Positions 19,991-29,357 of a stretch of 48,190 bases of DNA are shown piece by piece. Every line of letters begins with the position of its first letter. Within the stretch, counting starts at the first letter, position 1. A model generated the notes under the pieces. It searched no databases. It was not told where the DNA came from and saw only the letters and a program-made list of their open reading frames with translations. The DNA comes from an uncultured Granulosicoccaceae bacterium (GTDB lineage Bacteria; Pseudomonadota; Gammaproteobacteria; Granulosicoccales; Granulosicoccaceae), in contig CALFCF010000005.1 in assembly GCA_937951345.1 (NCBI GenBank), positions 1 through 48,190 of the forward strand, read 5' to 3'. Made by a program: the position numbers and the translations under genes.

Positions 19991-20053
19991 TCGTACAGCA
20001 ATGACTGACCGCTTGAGCGGTCATGGTATTGACCAAAGTAAGGCGAAAGTAAA

Positions 20054-20088
20054 AACAACAAAGCCGGCATTAAGCCGGCTTTGTTGTT
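20054..20088. terminator. Bidirectional intrinsic terminator between volA-like and fadE
   Basis: A perfect 15-bp stem (AACAACAAAGCCGGC paired with its complement) encloses a 5-base loop ATTAA. It sits between two convergent genes. Read on the minus strand, the stem is followed by a T run (TTTTT at 20055-20051), a clear terminator for fadE. Read on the plus strand the T tract is weaker, TTGTTGTTATCTGATTTC. Confidence 0.88.
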
Positions 20089-20148
20089 ATCTGATTTCAG
20101 ACTTTACAGGGATTCATTCAACCCCGAATCTTTGCTCCAACCCCGAAC

Positions 20149-22617
20149 TTACGCAGCATTGACTCCGACGTTACCATCAGCTTTAACGCCACCTTGAGCG
20201 AAATCATTGGGGAAGTCATCAACCATGATGACTTTATGCGCTGCTTTTTGAGCCTTAACCAGTAGATCGGCTTCACTGCTATCAATGATGTCTTTTTCAA
20301 CCAGCTGCTGCATCCAGGCGGCATAGTCAGCGTTGTAAGGCTGATCTTCGCGACTCTTTTTAACTTTACGTTGAGCATCTGCAGCAGCAATGGTGCATTC
20401 GAGCGCATATTCCAGACATCCCGTTACATCGTCCGGGTCACGGTTGATAAACGCACCTTCGGTCAGGCGATCACGTGCTTCAGACGGAGACAGCAACAAT
20501 TCCGCCGATTTTCGTGTCAGACGATCATTCGGCGTCCGATAGCGACGACCCAACGGGAATACAATGCCACGCAGTAGCAAGCCGACAATCGTACTTGGAA
20601 AATTACGTAATATCTGATCAAGGGCTACCTGAACGTTGAACAAACAGTTTCTGACAGCCCACTCCATTAACGGACGGTCGGCCGCTGGTCGGCCGGTATC
20701 TTCAAATCGCTTCAGTACCGCAGAAGCCATGTACAGGTTAACCAAGCCATCGGCAAAACGTCCTGACAGCATTTCTTTACGCTTTAAGGCACCACCGAGA
20801 AACAACATGGCGAAATCGGCCAGAAACGCATAAGCCGCGCTCATGCGAGATAGACGACGATAATACTTGGCACTCGAATCAGCGACCGGACTGCCGGCAA
20901 ACCGGCCTTTGGTCAACCCGTGAAAGAAAGCACGCGCACCGTTCTGGATTCCGTAACCAATGTGTCCACGCAGCGCCGTATCAAAACTTTCCAACGCCTG
21001 CTCATGATCATCATTCGACGCCGCATTGATTTCATCAACGAGAAACGGGTGACAACGCATGGCTCCCTGACCAAACACAATCATACTGCGAGTCAGAATA
21101 TTTGCGCCTTCAACCGTTATACCAATCGGCACACCCTGGTAAGGCCTGCCAACGAAGTTACTGGGCCCCAGACAAATACCTTTACCACCAACGATGTCCA
21201 TACCGTCATTGACAGTCTGGCGCATCGCTTCAGTGTTATAGAGTTTGAGGATGCCTGAAACCACCGACGGCTTTTCGCCCATATCAATGGCTGCACAGGT
21301 CAAGTAGCGCCCGGCATCCATCGTATAGGTGTAACCGGCAATGCGGCCGAGGGCTTCCTGCACACCTTCGAACTTGCCGATCGGTAGATTGAACTGTGTG
21401 CGAACGCGCGCGTAAGCACCCACATGCCTGGAAAGCGACTTGCCACTGGCAACCCCGGACGAAGGTAACGAAATCCCCCGGCCTACTGACAAAGATTCCA
21501 TCAACATGCGCCATCCCTGCCCTAACATGGGCTGCCCGCCGATAATCCATTCCATCGGGATAAACACATCCTTACCGCTATTAGGACCGTTCATAAATGC
21601 CTGGTTGAGCGGGAAATGACGTCGGCCGATATTGACCCCGGGTGTGTCGGTCGGAATCAATGCGCAGGTAATACCGAGATCCTCTTGATCGCCGAGCAAA
21701 TGATCCGGATCATAGGCTTTGAATGCCAGCCCGAGTAGCGTCGCAATCGGGCCAAGCGTGATGTAACGTTTCTCCCAGGTGACGCGTAGCCCGAGTACCT
21801 CACGGCCGTCATGCTGCCCCTTACAGACGATGCCAAAATCGGGCATTGCACCGGCATCAGAACCAGAGGTTGGCCCAGTCAGGGCAAAGCACGGAATCTC
21901 CTCACCTTTGGCCAGACGCGGTAGATAGTGATTCTTTTGCTCGTCAGTGCCGTAGTGCAGCAGCAACTCCGCCGGACCCAGCGAGTTCGGCACCATGACG
22001 CAGACACCACCGGTAACGCTGCGCGTTGACAACTTCATCACGACAGCCGAATGCCCCAGCGCTGAGAAACCCAGGCCGCCATATTCTTTCGGTATGACCA
22101 TACCGAGAAAGCGGTTGTCCTTAATATACTGCCAGACAGCCTCTGGCAGATCGTTACGCTCGTATGTGATTTCCCAATCGTCCATCATCGCGCACAGCTC
22201 GTGCGTCGGGCCATCGACAAACGCCTGCTCCTCTGCTGTCAGGGTCGCTGGCGTATAGTTAAGCAGTTTTTTCCAGTCGGGGTTACCGCGAAACAGATCG
22301 GCTTCCCACCAGACGGTGCCTGCATCAATTGCCGCACGCTCAGTCTCAGACATCGGCGGCAGCACCTTGTTGACATAGTTCAGCAAGGGCTGGCTGACGA
22401 ACTGCCGGCGTAGCGAGGTCACGTTGAAAAGCACCGCAATTGCGACACCTATCAGGGTCAGCACAATACCTATGGCGCCGGACAGGAATCCGAACGCCCA
22501 GGCAACCAGCGCGATCACGCCGGCCGCAATTGTGCCAGTCACCAGATTGGGCCGCAGAGTTGCAATCAGGTAGGCTGAACCCAGTATCACCACCAGCCAG
22601 AAAAGAATGCCAGCCAT
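20149..22617 (-). CDS. fadE: FadE-type acyl-CoA dehydrogenase
   Basis: This 822-residue protein matches the length of E. coli FadE (about 814) rather than ordinary 380-residue acyl-CoA dehydrogenases. Residues 1-70 hold two or three hydrophobic segments (AGILFWLVVILGSAYLIATL and following), so it is membrane-associated. The dehydrogenase core follows (IPKEYGGLGFSALGHSAVV, CFALTGPTSGSDAGAMPDFG, GRGISLPSSGVASGK, YNTEAMRQTVNDGMDIVGGKG), then a C-terminal DUF1974-type extension. It catalyses the first oxidation of fatty acyl-CoA in beta-oxidation, using FAD. The start at 22617 is fixed by GGAG five bases upstream; a longer open frame to 22671 lacks support. It converges on the FadL/VolA operon that would supply its substrates. 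Confidence 0.93.
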   Translation of the reverse strand: MAGILFWLVVILGSAYLIATLRPNLVTGTIAAGVIALVAWAFGFLSGAIGIVLTLIGVAIAVLFNVTSLRRQFVSQPLLNYVNKVLPPMSETERAAIDAGTVWWEADLFRGNPDWKKLLNYTPATLTAEEQAFVDGPTHELCAMMDDWEITYERNDLPEAVWQYIKDNRFLGMVIPKEYGGLGFSALGHSAVVMKLSTRSVTGGVCVMVPNSLGPAELLLHYGTDEQKNHYLPRLAKGEEIPCFALTGPTSGSDAGAMPDFGIVCKGQHDGREVLGLRVTWEKRYITLGPIATLLGLAFKAYDPDHLLGDQEDLGITCALIPTDTPGVNIGRRHFPLNQAFMNGPNSGKDVFIPMEWIIGGQPMLGQGWRMLMESLSVGRGISLPSSGVASGKSLSRHVGAYARVRTQFNLPIGKFEGVQEALGRIAGYTYTMDAGRYLTCAAIDMGEKPSVVSGILKLYNTEAMRQTVNDGMDIVGGKGICLGPSNFVGRPYQGVPIGITVEGANILTRSMIVFGQGAMRCHPFLVDEINAASNDDHEQALESFDTALRGHIGYGIQNGARAFFHGLTKGRFAGSPVADSSAKYYRRLSRMSAAYAFLADFAMLFLGGALKRKEMLSGRFADGLVNLYMASAVLKRFEDTGRPAADRPLMEWAVRNCLFNVQVALDQILRNFPSTIVGLLLRGIVFPLGRRYRTPNDRLTRKSAELLLSPSEARDRLTEGAFINRDPDDVTGCLEYALECTIAAADAQRKVKKSREDQPYNADYAAWMQQLVEKDIIDSSEADLLVKAQKAAHKVIMVDDFPNDFAQGGVKADGNVGVNAA

Positions 22618-23039
22618 ATTAGCTCCGTTTGTCTTGTTTCTAAATTGATCGTTAACGCCGATTGTGTACAATCTCGGGCACTACCCGGCGCTTTTCGCAG
22701 TTTAACAGCTTGTTGTAGAACCACCGTAATCTACAGTACTATCCTGCAGACCGAGCATTTCGGCAGTTTGTTCCGCCAACTGCCGTTTTTCGTCGGATGG
22801 CGTCGTGCTGCGCATCCACGCTCAAGCGAAGTTGCATTGGGTTACGTTAAATCGATGTACACGAATCCTTGTATTCTACCGATGCCGTGCCGGCTTCAAG
22901 CCTGCGCAGCAGAACCACCACCCCGTGCGGGCACAATCCTCGAATCTGCTTACTATTGTTATCGACATAATCACTAATTTCTGGCACAAACACTAGCTGC
23001 ACGCACTACACTGCAACTACACCGACTTCCGGCAGTATC
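22618..23039. other. Divergent promoter region between fadE and folE
   Basis: This 422-base non-coding stretch must drive fadE leftward and folE rightward. The only structured site seen is the 14-base palindrome near fadE. No RNA gene was recognised. Confidence 0.6.
22660..22673. promoter_or_regulatory. Palindrome upstream of fadE, possible operator
   Basis: GATTGTGTACAATC is a perfect 6-2-6 inverted repeat, 43 bases upstream of the fadE ATG, where an operator could lie. It does not match FadR or PsrA consensus sites as I know them. The regulator is unknown and the site could be chance. Confidence 0.35.
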
Positions 23040-23591
23040 ATGACTTCTGTATCTGACTCATACCTCAACATTCTGACATCCATCGGCGAGGATCCGTCCC
23101 GTGATGGATTGCACGGCACGCCCGCACGTGCTGCACGTGCCATGGAGTTTCTGACGCAGGGTTACAAGATGTCCCTGCATGAAGTGGTCAATAATGCAGT
23201 GTTTGAATCCGCAAGTGACGACATGGTGATTGTCAGAGACATTGAGCTGTATTCGCTCTGCGAACACCATCTGTTACCGTTCATTGGCAAATGCCATGTC
23301 GGGTATCTGCCGAGCGGCAAGGTCATCGGTTTAAGCAAGGTGGCGCGGATTGTCGATATGTACGCACGCCGCCTGCAGATTCAGGAAAACCTGACTCAGC
23401 AAATTGCAGCTGCAATCAGTGAGGTTACCGGCGGTCTCGGTGTCGGTGTAATTGTCGAAGCACAACACATGTGTATGATGATGCGCGGTGTGCAAAAGCA
23501 GAATTCGTCAATGACAACGTCCAGCATGCTGGGACGATTCCGTGCGGACATTAACACGCGCAACGAATTTCTAGCTCTGCTCGATCGATAA
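23040..23591 (+). CDS. folE: GTP cyclohydrolase I
   Basis: This 183-residue enzyme converts GTP to 7,8-dihydroneopterin triphosphate, the first step of folate and tetrahydrobiopterin synthesis. The zinc and catalytic residues are visible: the [10 protein letters not shown] motif (Cys and His) and the later MCMMMRG segment, whose Cys is the other zinc ligand. [32 protein letters not shown] is the usual core. Length and N-terminus ([29 protein letters not shown]) match type I FolE, not FolE2. It stands alone on the plus strand, with a mobile repeat 70 bases downstream. The ribosome site is weak. Confidence 0.95.
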   Translation: MTSVSDSYLNILTSIGEDPSRDGLHGTPARAARAMEFLTQGYKMSLHEVVNNAVFESASDDMVIVRDIELYSLCEHHLLPFIGKCHVGYLPSGKVIGLSKVARIVDMYARRLQIQENLTQQIAAAISEVTGGLGVGVIVEAQHMCMMMRGVQKQNSSMTTSSMLGRFRADINTRNEFLALLDR

Positions 23592-23661
23592 CCTGCCCGT
23601 ATCACTGCGATAACATCACTACTATAACCAGTGCGATTTGCATCAACGAAGCGCCAACTAG

Positions 23662-23902
23662 CCTGCTCTATTCATGAAGGGTTCGCCACCAGAGTCTGGC
23701 TGCCTAAGCAGGTCGCTCGATTGAGCGAAATTCGTAGAAATCTACGGGTTGAGCTCAATCGACTGAGCTGCGACGGGAGACGGGCACTGGTGGTGAAAAG
23801 AAAACAGTGTGCGAACACCCACAGCGACGCTAACACTGGTTTTCTAACTGGAAATTGCTTAGTTTTCAGTGTCACTGTTTTCGCCTTCGTGAATAAAGCA
23901 GG
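23662..23902 (+). mobile_element. 241-bp palindromic MITE-like element, copy A
   Basis: The ends are imperfect inverted repeats: CCTGCTCTATTCATGAAGG at the left and, at the right, the complement of CCTGCTTTATTCACGAAGG (17 of 19 match). CTAG flanks both sides (23658-23661 and 23903-23906), a 4-bp target duplication. Inside are nested inverted repeats (23717-23726 with 23753-23762; 23733-23738 with 23741-23746; 23800-23809 with 23873-23882). It is about 94 percent identical to copy B (14 differences in 241 by hand count) and lies in the opposite orientation. It has no transposase. The right CTAG contains the stop codon of the ABC transporter gene. Confidence 0.92.
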
Positions 23903-25702
23903 CTAGTGTTCGTCGATTTGCTGCAAATGCCAAAGGCTCGCGTACTGATTGCCAGCAGCGAGTAGCGCTGCGTGCGTACCACTTTCAACGATTCTGCCTT
24001 TATTCAGCACCAGTATCTTGTCAGCATCGATTATGGTTGACAGTCGATGAGCGATAACGAGCGTTGTCGTACGCATGGCGGCTTGCTGCAGGCTTTCAAC
24101 GATAGATTGCTCGGTTTTTGTATCAAGACTGGATGTTGCTTCATCAAACACCAGTATCGGCGGCGCTTTGAGCATCACACGGGCAATACCGACACGCTGT
24201 TTCTCACCCCCGGAAAGCTTCAGCCCACGCTCTCCAACAACGGTTGCCAACCCGTCGGGTAACTCGTCAATCAACTCTCGCAAATTCGCAGCATCTATGG
24301 CGTTTCTTATATCGTCATCGGTCGCATTTGCGTTTGCGTAACGCAGGTTATAGTCAATCGACTTATTGAACATCACCGTATCCTGCGGCACGACACCCAA
24401 AGCCGAGCGTAAACTTTGCTGGGTAACGTCGGCTATATTCTGACCGTCTATCTGGATACTGCCACTGTCAGTTTCATAGAAACGAAACAATAGCCGTGAC
24501 AACGTGGATTTACCTGCACCGGATGGTCCGACCACTGCCACCTTGCTGCCGGGTTCAATCACAAAACTGACACCCCGCAATATCGGTCGCTCTGCCAGAT
24601 AGGAAAAACAGACATCACGAAACTCCACCCGCCCTTCAGGAACGATCAGCTCGGCAGCTCCCTGTCGATCAACCACATCCGGCTCACGTTCGAGTAGCTT
24701 GATCACCATATCCATATCGGCAAGCGCGTATTGCAGGCTGCGATAAACAACGCCAAGAAAATTCAACGGCACAAACAACTGCAACATCAGGGCATTGATC
24801 ATCACAATATCACCAAGCGTTATCTGCCCTTGTGCAACATCGCGCGTCGCGAGATACATCAGTGCCGTAACACCTAACGTAACAATAGCTGACTGACCGA
24901 AATTCAACGACGACATCGTCACCTGGCTTTTTACACCGGCATCTGCCCAGTCAGAAAGACTCTGATCGTATTGCGACACTTCCCTGTGTTCATTGTTAAA
25001 GTACTTTACGGTCTCATAGTTCAGCAAACTATCGACCGCACTTCCATTGGCTCCTGAATCCAGTCGATTCATTTCATGCCGGAACTGCATACGCCAACCT
25101 GAATATTTCACTGTAAAAATGACATAGACAACAACAGTCACCAACACAACAACAACGTACAAAGAGGAATAGTTTGCAAATAAAATCGTTGCGACCAACG
25201 CAAATTCTGCGATTGTCGGGATGATGTTGAACACCAGATAGTTGACGATCGAACTTAAACTTGCTGTACCTCGTGACAGATCTCTGGAAATACTACCGGT
25301 GTGGCGTTCTAGATGATAAGCCAGTGACAATTCGTGCAAATGTTTCAACACCCTCACTGACAGTTGATGCATCGCACGGTAACGAACCCGGGAAAAGAGT
25401 GCATCACGCAGCTCATTGAATAAAGAGCTACAAATGCGCAGCGCGCCATACGCTGCGACCAGTCCCAGAGGAACAACAATCAGTGCTGTGGTAGTACCGC
25501 TATCCGCATCCAGCGCGTTAATGATTTCTTTCAGTACGAGCGGCACCGCAACCACAGCGAGCTTTGCCAGAATCAAACACGACAGAGCGAGTAAAACCCG
25601 TCCGCGGTACTCCCACAGATAGGATGAGAGTTGTTTGATATTATCGAAGTCCCGCCGGTTACTGTGCGGCGCTTCAAGTCGAGCGTGGGTTACATGAGCC
25701 AC
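23903..25702 (-). CDS. Atm1-type ABC exporter (fused membrane and ATPase domains)
   Basis: This 599-residue half-transporter has about six membrane segments in residues 35-320, then an ATPase domain: Walker A GPSGAGKST (392-400), signature LSGGEKQR and Walker B ILVFDEATSSLD, with the His loop VIAHRLST. The intracellular segment NYETVKYFNNE is typical of the Atm1/HMT1 subfamily, whose members export glutathione-related or metal-thiol compounds linked to iron-sulfur or heavy-metal handling. It would act as an inner membrane homodimer. The start is GTG at 25702, 11 bases after the dusA stop, so both are co-transcribed. Its TAG stop lies within the target duplication of mobile copy A, and the coding sequence is intact. 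Confidence 0.9.
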   Translation of the reverse strand: MAHVTHARLEAPHSNRRDFDNIKQLSSYLWEYRGRVLLALSCLILAKLAVVAVPLVLKEIINALDADSGTTTALIVVPLGLVAAYGALRICSSLFNELRDALFSRVRYRAMHQLSVRVLKHLHELSLAYHLERHTGSISRDLSRGTASLSSIVNYLVFNIIPTIAEFALVATILFANYSSLYVVVVLVTVVVYVIFTVKYSGWRMQFRHEMNRLDSGANGSAVDSLLNYETVKYFNNEHREVSQYDQSLSDWADAGVKSQVTMSSLNFGQSAIVTLGVTALMYLATRDVAQGQITLGDIVMINALMLQLFVPLNFLGVVYRSLQYALADMDMVIKLLEREPDVVDRQGAAELIVPEGRVEFRDVCFSYLAERPILRGVSFVIEPGSKVAVVGPSGAGKSTLSRLLFRFYETDSGSIQIDGQNIADVTQQSLRSALGVVPQDTVMFNKSIDYNLRYANANATDDDIRNAIDAANLRELIDELPDGLATVVGERGLKLSGGEKQRVGIARVMLKAPPILVFDEATSSLDTKTEQSIVESLQQAAMRTTTLVIAHRLSTIIDADKILVLNKGRIVESGTHAALLAAGNQYASLWHLQQIDEH

Positions 25703-25713
25703 TAGCGTATCGT

Positions 25714-26871
25714 CTAGCGCGTAACCGGGCGTGTGCCCGATAAACGATCAACAGCTACATTACCGCTTAATGTATTGCCAGCAGGTACTGAGGAGGCTGC
25801 GTATTTATTGTTCACCACATAGTCGACGACCGGTGCCAATGCATACTCGACCAGTTCAATTGCGTCCGTGTGTGAGCGATTTATGCTGCTGAGCGTTCGA
25901 CGCCACTGTCGTGCACCGGGTTGCTCACGAAACAACGCGATCAAATGGCGACTCATGGCAGTCAGGGGCACGTTCTTATCAATTTGTTTCTGCATATAGT
26001 TAGCATAGTTACGTGCCGCCGAGACTTTCAGGTCAAAATCGGTTGAATCAGTACCCCCGCAAGGCTTGCCCGCAGCGGCTATCGGTTCACCGAACAGATG
26101 ATCATCTACTTTTAACAGCAGGTCGAGATTGTTATACGCAGCACGCCCAAGCATCACACCATCGACGTGCTCCAGGTGCTCGTCCACACTGACCAATGAA
26201 TCGATACCTCCGTTTATACAAATTTGCAGATCGGGATGTTCCTGTTTAATTCGATAGACGAAGTCATAGCGCAGCGGCGGTACGTCGCGATTCTGTTTCG
26301 GGCTTAAGCCGTCCAGCCACGCCTTACGCGCGTGCACATAAAACCGCTTGCAACCACTTCGCTCGGCTACAACACGAATGAAAGACTCAAATAAATCGTA
26401 GCTGTCGTCCCGGTCTATCCCGACACGGCATTTCACGGTTACCGGTAGACTGACAGCCGCTTGCATTGCAGCAATACAGTCGGCTACCAGTTCAGGCTCG
26501 GCCATCAGACAGGCGCCAAAACGTCCGCTTTGCACACGATCGCTCGGACAACCGACATTCAAATTTATCTCGTCGTATCCAAACGACTCACCCAATTGCG
26601 CGGCTTGCGTAAGTTCCTGAGGGTCGGCCCCACCGAGTTGCAGCGCCAGCGGGTGCTCCTCGCGGTTGAATCCGAGTAAATAGTCCTGATCACCATGGAT
26701 TACAGCCTTTGCAGTTACCATCTCAGTGAACAGCAGTGCCCGACCACAGAGGCTACGAGCGAGATAACGGTAGTGGCGGTCGGTCAATTCCATCATGGGG
26801 GCTACCGAAAATCTCCAGGCAGGGAGCAGTCCGGTACCGGCGGGTTGTGAGGATTCGGGTAGTTCAGTCAT
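25714..26871 (-). CDS. dusA: tRNA-dihydrouridine synthase A
   Basis: This protein of about 385 residues uses FMN and NADPH to reduce uridines in the tRNA D-loop. Diagnostic segments: FSVAPMMELTDRHYR at the N-terminus, LFTEMVTAKAVIHGD, LALQLGGADP, INLNVGCPSDRVQSGRFGACLM (catalytic Cys in GACLM) and VTVKCRVGIDRDDSYD. The RFGACLM pattern and length fit DusA rather than DusB or DusC. The ATG at 26871 is preferred over TTG six bases upstream. It forms a likely operon with the Atm1-type exporter. Confidence 0.94.
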   Translation of the reverse strand: MTELPESSQPAGTGLLPAWRFSVAPMMELTDRHYRYLARSLCGRALLFTEMVTAKAVIHGDQDYLLGFNREEHPLALQLGGADPQELTQAAQLGESFGYDEINLNVGCPSDRVQSGRFGACLMAEPELVADCIAAMQAAVSLPVTVKCRVGIDRDDSYDLFESFIRVVAERSGCKRFYVHARKAWLDGLSPKQNRDVPPLRYDFVYRIKQEHPDLQICINGGIDSLVSVDEHLEHVDGVMLGRAAYNNLDLLLKVDDHLFGEPIAAAGKPCGGTDSTDFDLKVSAARNYANYMQKQIDKNVPLTAMSRHLIALFREQPGARQWRRTLSSINRSHTDAIELVEYALAPVVDYVVNNKYAASSVPAGNTLSGNVAVDRLSGTRPVTR

Positions 26872-26926
26872 AGGCAAGATCGACAGCGCGCATTTGAATC
26901 GGGTTGGCTGTGTCCTGTATACAATT

Positions 26927-27679
26927 CTATGAAGCCGCCAGCGACGGCAGTGCTGCCGCGATCAGCGTGCGCGCTTTCTCCATACCCGTTGGAATCGCGG
27001 CTTGAAGCTGTGCAGGATCAATCGACTTGTTACCAACTCCTGCGGCTGGATTAACGACGACGGCGCAGCTCGCATAGCTTATATCCAGCTCGCGCGCTAA
27101 CGACGCTTCTGGCATCGCCGTCATGCCAACAATCGTGCAACCATCGGCTGACATTCGCCTTATTTCAGCTGCAGTTTCAAGTCGCGGACCTTGTGTCACG
27201 CCGTACACGCCACCGTCGAGCGTATCGATGTTTGCAACTTTCCCAGCCGCCAATAGCGCTGCCCGCAACTGCTCATCATAAGGAAAACTGAAATCAATAT
27301 GATGAACATCATGCGGTTTACCATCGAAGAATGTGCCCTCACGAGAATGAGAATAATCGATGATCTGATTTGGAACCACGATGGCGCCCGTGGTGCATTC
27401 CGGCGCGATGCCGCCAACCGCCCCCACTGCCACAACACGTCTGATGCCGACTGAATGCAGTGCCCAGATATTTGCACGGTAATTTATCCGGTGAGGCGGT
27501 ATGGAGTGTTTGTGACCGTGACGGGCCAGAAACGTAACCGCATGACCATCCAATTCACCGAAAATCATGGGACCGGAAGGCGAACCATAAGGTGTCTTTA
27601 TCATTTCACGCCGCACAATGGCCAAACCTTCCATACTGGTAAGACCGGTACCACCGATTATTGCAAGTTCTGCTGACAA
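26927..27679 (-). CDS. S-methyl-5'-thioinosine/thioadenosine phosphorylase (PNP family)
   Basis: This 250-residue purine nucleoside phosphorylase has IIGGTGL at the N-terminus (phosphate site), TPYGSPSGP, FLARHGHKHSIPPHRINYRANIWAL and the base/ribose site GMTAMPEASLARELDISYA. The SPSGP and GMTAMPEA segments resemble the Pseudomonas methylthioinosine phosphorylase more than adenine-specific MTA phosphorylases, so 6-oxopurine substrates are likely, but this needs assay. It belongs to methionine salvage or polyamine by-product recycling. The start is TTG at 27679 with a near-perfect GGAGG seven bases upstream, so TTG is convincing. Confidence 0.88.
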   Translation of the reverse strand: MSAELAIIGGTGLTSMEGLAIVRREMIKTPYGSPSGPMIFGELDGHAVTFLARHGHKHSIPPHRINYRANIWALHSVGIRRVVAVGAVGGIAPECTTGAIVVPNQIIDYSHSREGTFFDGKPHDVHHIDFSFPYDEQLRAALLAAGKVANIDTLDGGVYGVTQGPRLETAAEIRRMSADGCTIVGMTAMPEASLARELDISYASCAVVVNPAAGVGNKSIDPAQLQAAIPTGMEKARTLIAAALPSLAAS

Positions 27680-27866
27680 GTTAATTCCTCCGATTCACAG
27701 TAACTGGAACCCGTGTAAAAGTTTTAAGCTGCGCGCGCGGCCATGCGCATTTGAACACAGCGCGGCGTGTTGACCGGGCAGGATTCGCTCCCTGATAGTT
27801 GCAACACCATTTTGCTGTGCAAGACTGGCGTTCCGAACCCGTTTTGCTGCAAGTTCTTACAGCGAC

Positions 27867-28349
27867 TCAGGAAATGGGTGTTTCATCAAGTAAAACGACA
27901 GCGTATGCCTCAATCCCTTCTTCGCGCCCGCAAAAACCCAGCTTTTCACTGGTGGTTGCCTTGATGTTGACACGGTTTAAAGGCATACCCAGATCCAATG
28001 CAATGTTACGAGTCATATCAGGTAGCCACTCAGACAGTTTAGGACGCTGCGCGACGACTGTCATATCAGCACTAATACACGTGCAGCCTAAATGCTTAAC
28101 TTTTGCATAAGCCTCGCGCAGCAGGTCGCGGCTGTCAGCATTACAAAACTGCGGATCTGTATCCGGAAAATGCCGACCAATATCGCCCAGTGCAGCGGCC
28201 CCCAGCAGCGCATCTGTCAATGCATGAAGCAGGACATCACCGTCCGAATGCGCGCGAAACGCTTGATTGTGCGGTATGCGCACACCACCCAGTATGATGT
28301 TATCCCCTGCTTCGAAAGCATGCACATCGTAGCCGTGTCCGATTCTCAA
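27867..28349 (-). CDS. ispF: 2-C-methyl-D-erythritol 2,4-cyclodiphosphate synthase
   Basis: This 160-residue enzyme catalyses the fifth step of the MEP isoprenoid pathway. Metal ligands are visible in GYDVHAF (Asp, His) and the later His of the ALTDALLGA region. [33 protein letters not shown] and the C-terminal [22 protein letters not shown] are diagnostic. The only reasonable start is TTG at 28349 with AGGTG a few bases upstream; no ATG fits the conserved N-terminus. It follows ispD with a 90-base gap. Confidence 0.95.
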   Translation of the reverse strand: MRIGHGYDVHAFEAGDNIILGGVRIPHNQAFRAHSDGDVLLHALTDALLGAAALGDIGRHFPDTDPQFCNADSRDLLREAYAKVKHLGCTCISADMTVVAQRPKLSEWLPDMTRNIALDLGMPLNRVNIKATTSEKLGFCGREEGIEAYAVVLLDETPIS

Positions 28350-28439
28350 TCAGCACCTATGTAATTCGTTGTCATGCGTATTACACTCGCCAACACGTGT
28401 GCCCGCAGAACCTGGTTGGTTTGACATTTCAATAAAGCG

Positions 28440-29216
28440 CTACACCAGCCGCTGATTAGCCAGCAACGCTTCAGCCACGGCCAGATCCTGCGGAAGTGTG
28501 ATTTTTATATTATCGCTGGAACCTTTAACAAGCATCACGCGGTAACCGGCTCGCTCCATCGCTGATGACTCATCAGTCACAAGTCGCTTTTGTTCAGAAG
28601 AAAGCGTAGCGTCTGTCGCCTGTTTCAAGGCGCCGATCAGTTGATCAAGCTGAAACAACTGAGGTGTCATCGCACGCCATAATCTTTCGCGCGGTACGGT
28701 TTTCAGAATATCTGCTGTCGTCTGATTAGCAGTGTCACTCATCCCGGTTTCACCGCTTGACTCCTTAATCGTATCGGTGACTTCACTTGCCAGCAACCCG
28801 CCATCAGCCCTTCCACTAGTACGTGCATCTGCTACGGTGTTGAACAGATTCAACACATCTTCCTTTATTACCAAAGGTCTGGCGGCATCATGCACTAAAA
28901 CAGCGGAATCTGATGCTGTCTGGTTGGTGATTTCCGACAAACCATTGAGCACAGAATCAACACGTTCAGTACCGCCTTTGACAACAGTCACACGGTTATC
29001 AAAGGCCAGCGGCACGGTGTGTTGTGCAAGCACATCCGGATCGACAACCAGCGCAATCCGCAAGGAATCCGACCATGACAGACAACGCGCGAGTGTGTGC
29101 TGCAAAACCGGCTTGCCTGCCAGTGGCAGATAAGGCTTTGGAATCGCAGTATTCATGCGCTTGCCGTAACCGGCAGCTGCAATCAGTACCCATGCGTTAT
29201 CAATAGTGAACGTCAT
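28440..29216 (-). CDS. ispD: 2-C-methyl-D-erythritol 4-phosphate cytidylyltransferase
   Basis: This 258-residue cytidylyltransferase makes CDP-methylerythritol in the MEP pathway. The nucleotide-binding loop is AAAGYGKRMNTAIPKPYLPLAGKPVL-like (residues about 13-38, with Gly-rich loop and Lys). VLVHDAARPLV is the second signature, and TPQLFQLDQL and DESSAMERAGYRVMLVKGS lie near the C-terminus. It carries an extra stretch of about 25 residues in the middle (ASEVTDTIKESSGETGMSDT) compared with the usual 230-240 length. ATG 29216 is preferred to TTG at 29225. It lies in the order ftsB-ispD-ispF. Confidence 0.94.
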   Translation of the reverse strand: MTFTIDNAWVLIAAAGYGKRMNTAIPKPYLPLAGKPVLQHTLARCLSWSDSLRIALVVDPDVLAQHTVPLAFDNRVTVVKGGTERVDSVLNGLSEITNQTASDSAVLVHDAARPLVIKEDVLNLFNTVADARTSGRADGGLLASEVTDTIKESSGETGMSDTANQTTADILKTVPRERLWRAMTPQLFQLDQLIGALKQATDATLSSEQKRLVTDESSAMERAGYRVMLVKGSSDNIKITLPQDLAVAEALLANQRLV

Positions 29217-29357
29217 TGGCAACAACCTGCTATGCAGGCTGCAAAGTGGATTGTTCTAATGAAGTTAACGGTTGGATCGTCAACCATAAAATTGCCAACA
29301 TGGCTAACTAAAACGTACGACCACGGTCAGCTCAATGCCGCGTGGGCGAAACAGCAC

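Noticed and set aside
23631..23906. 91-codon plus-strand ORF through mobile copy A
   Set aside because: The corresponding frame in copy B differs at ten amino acids and has no silent excess; it begins outside the element, so it is not a gene of the element.
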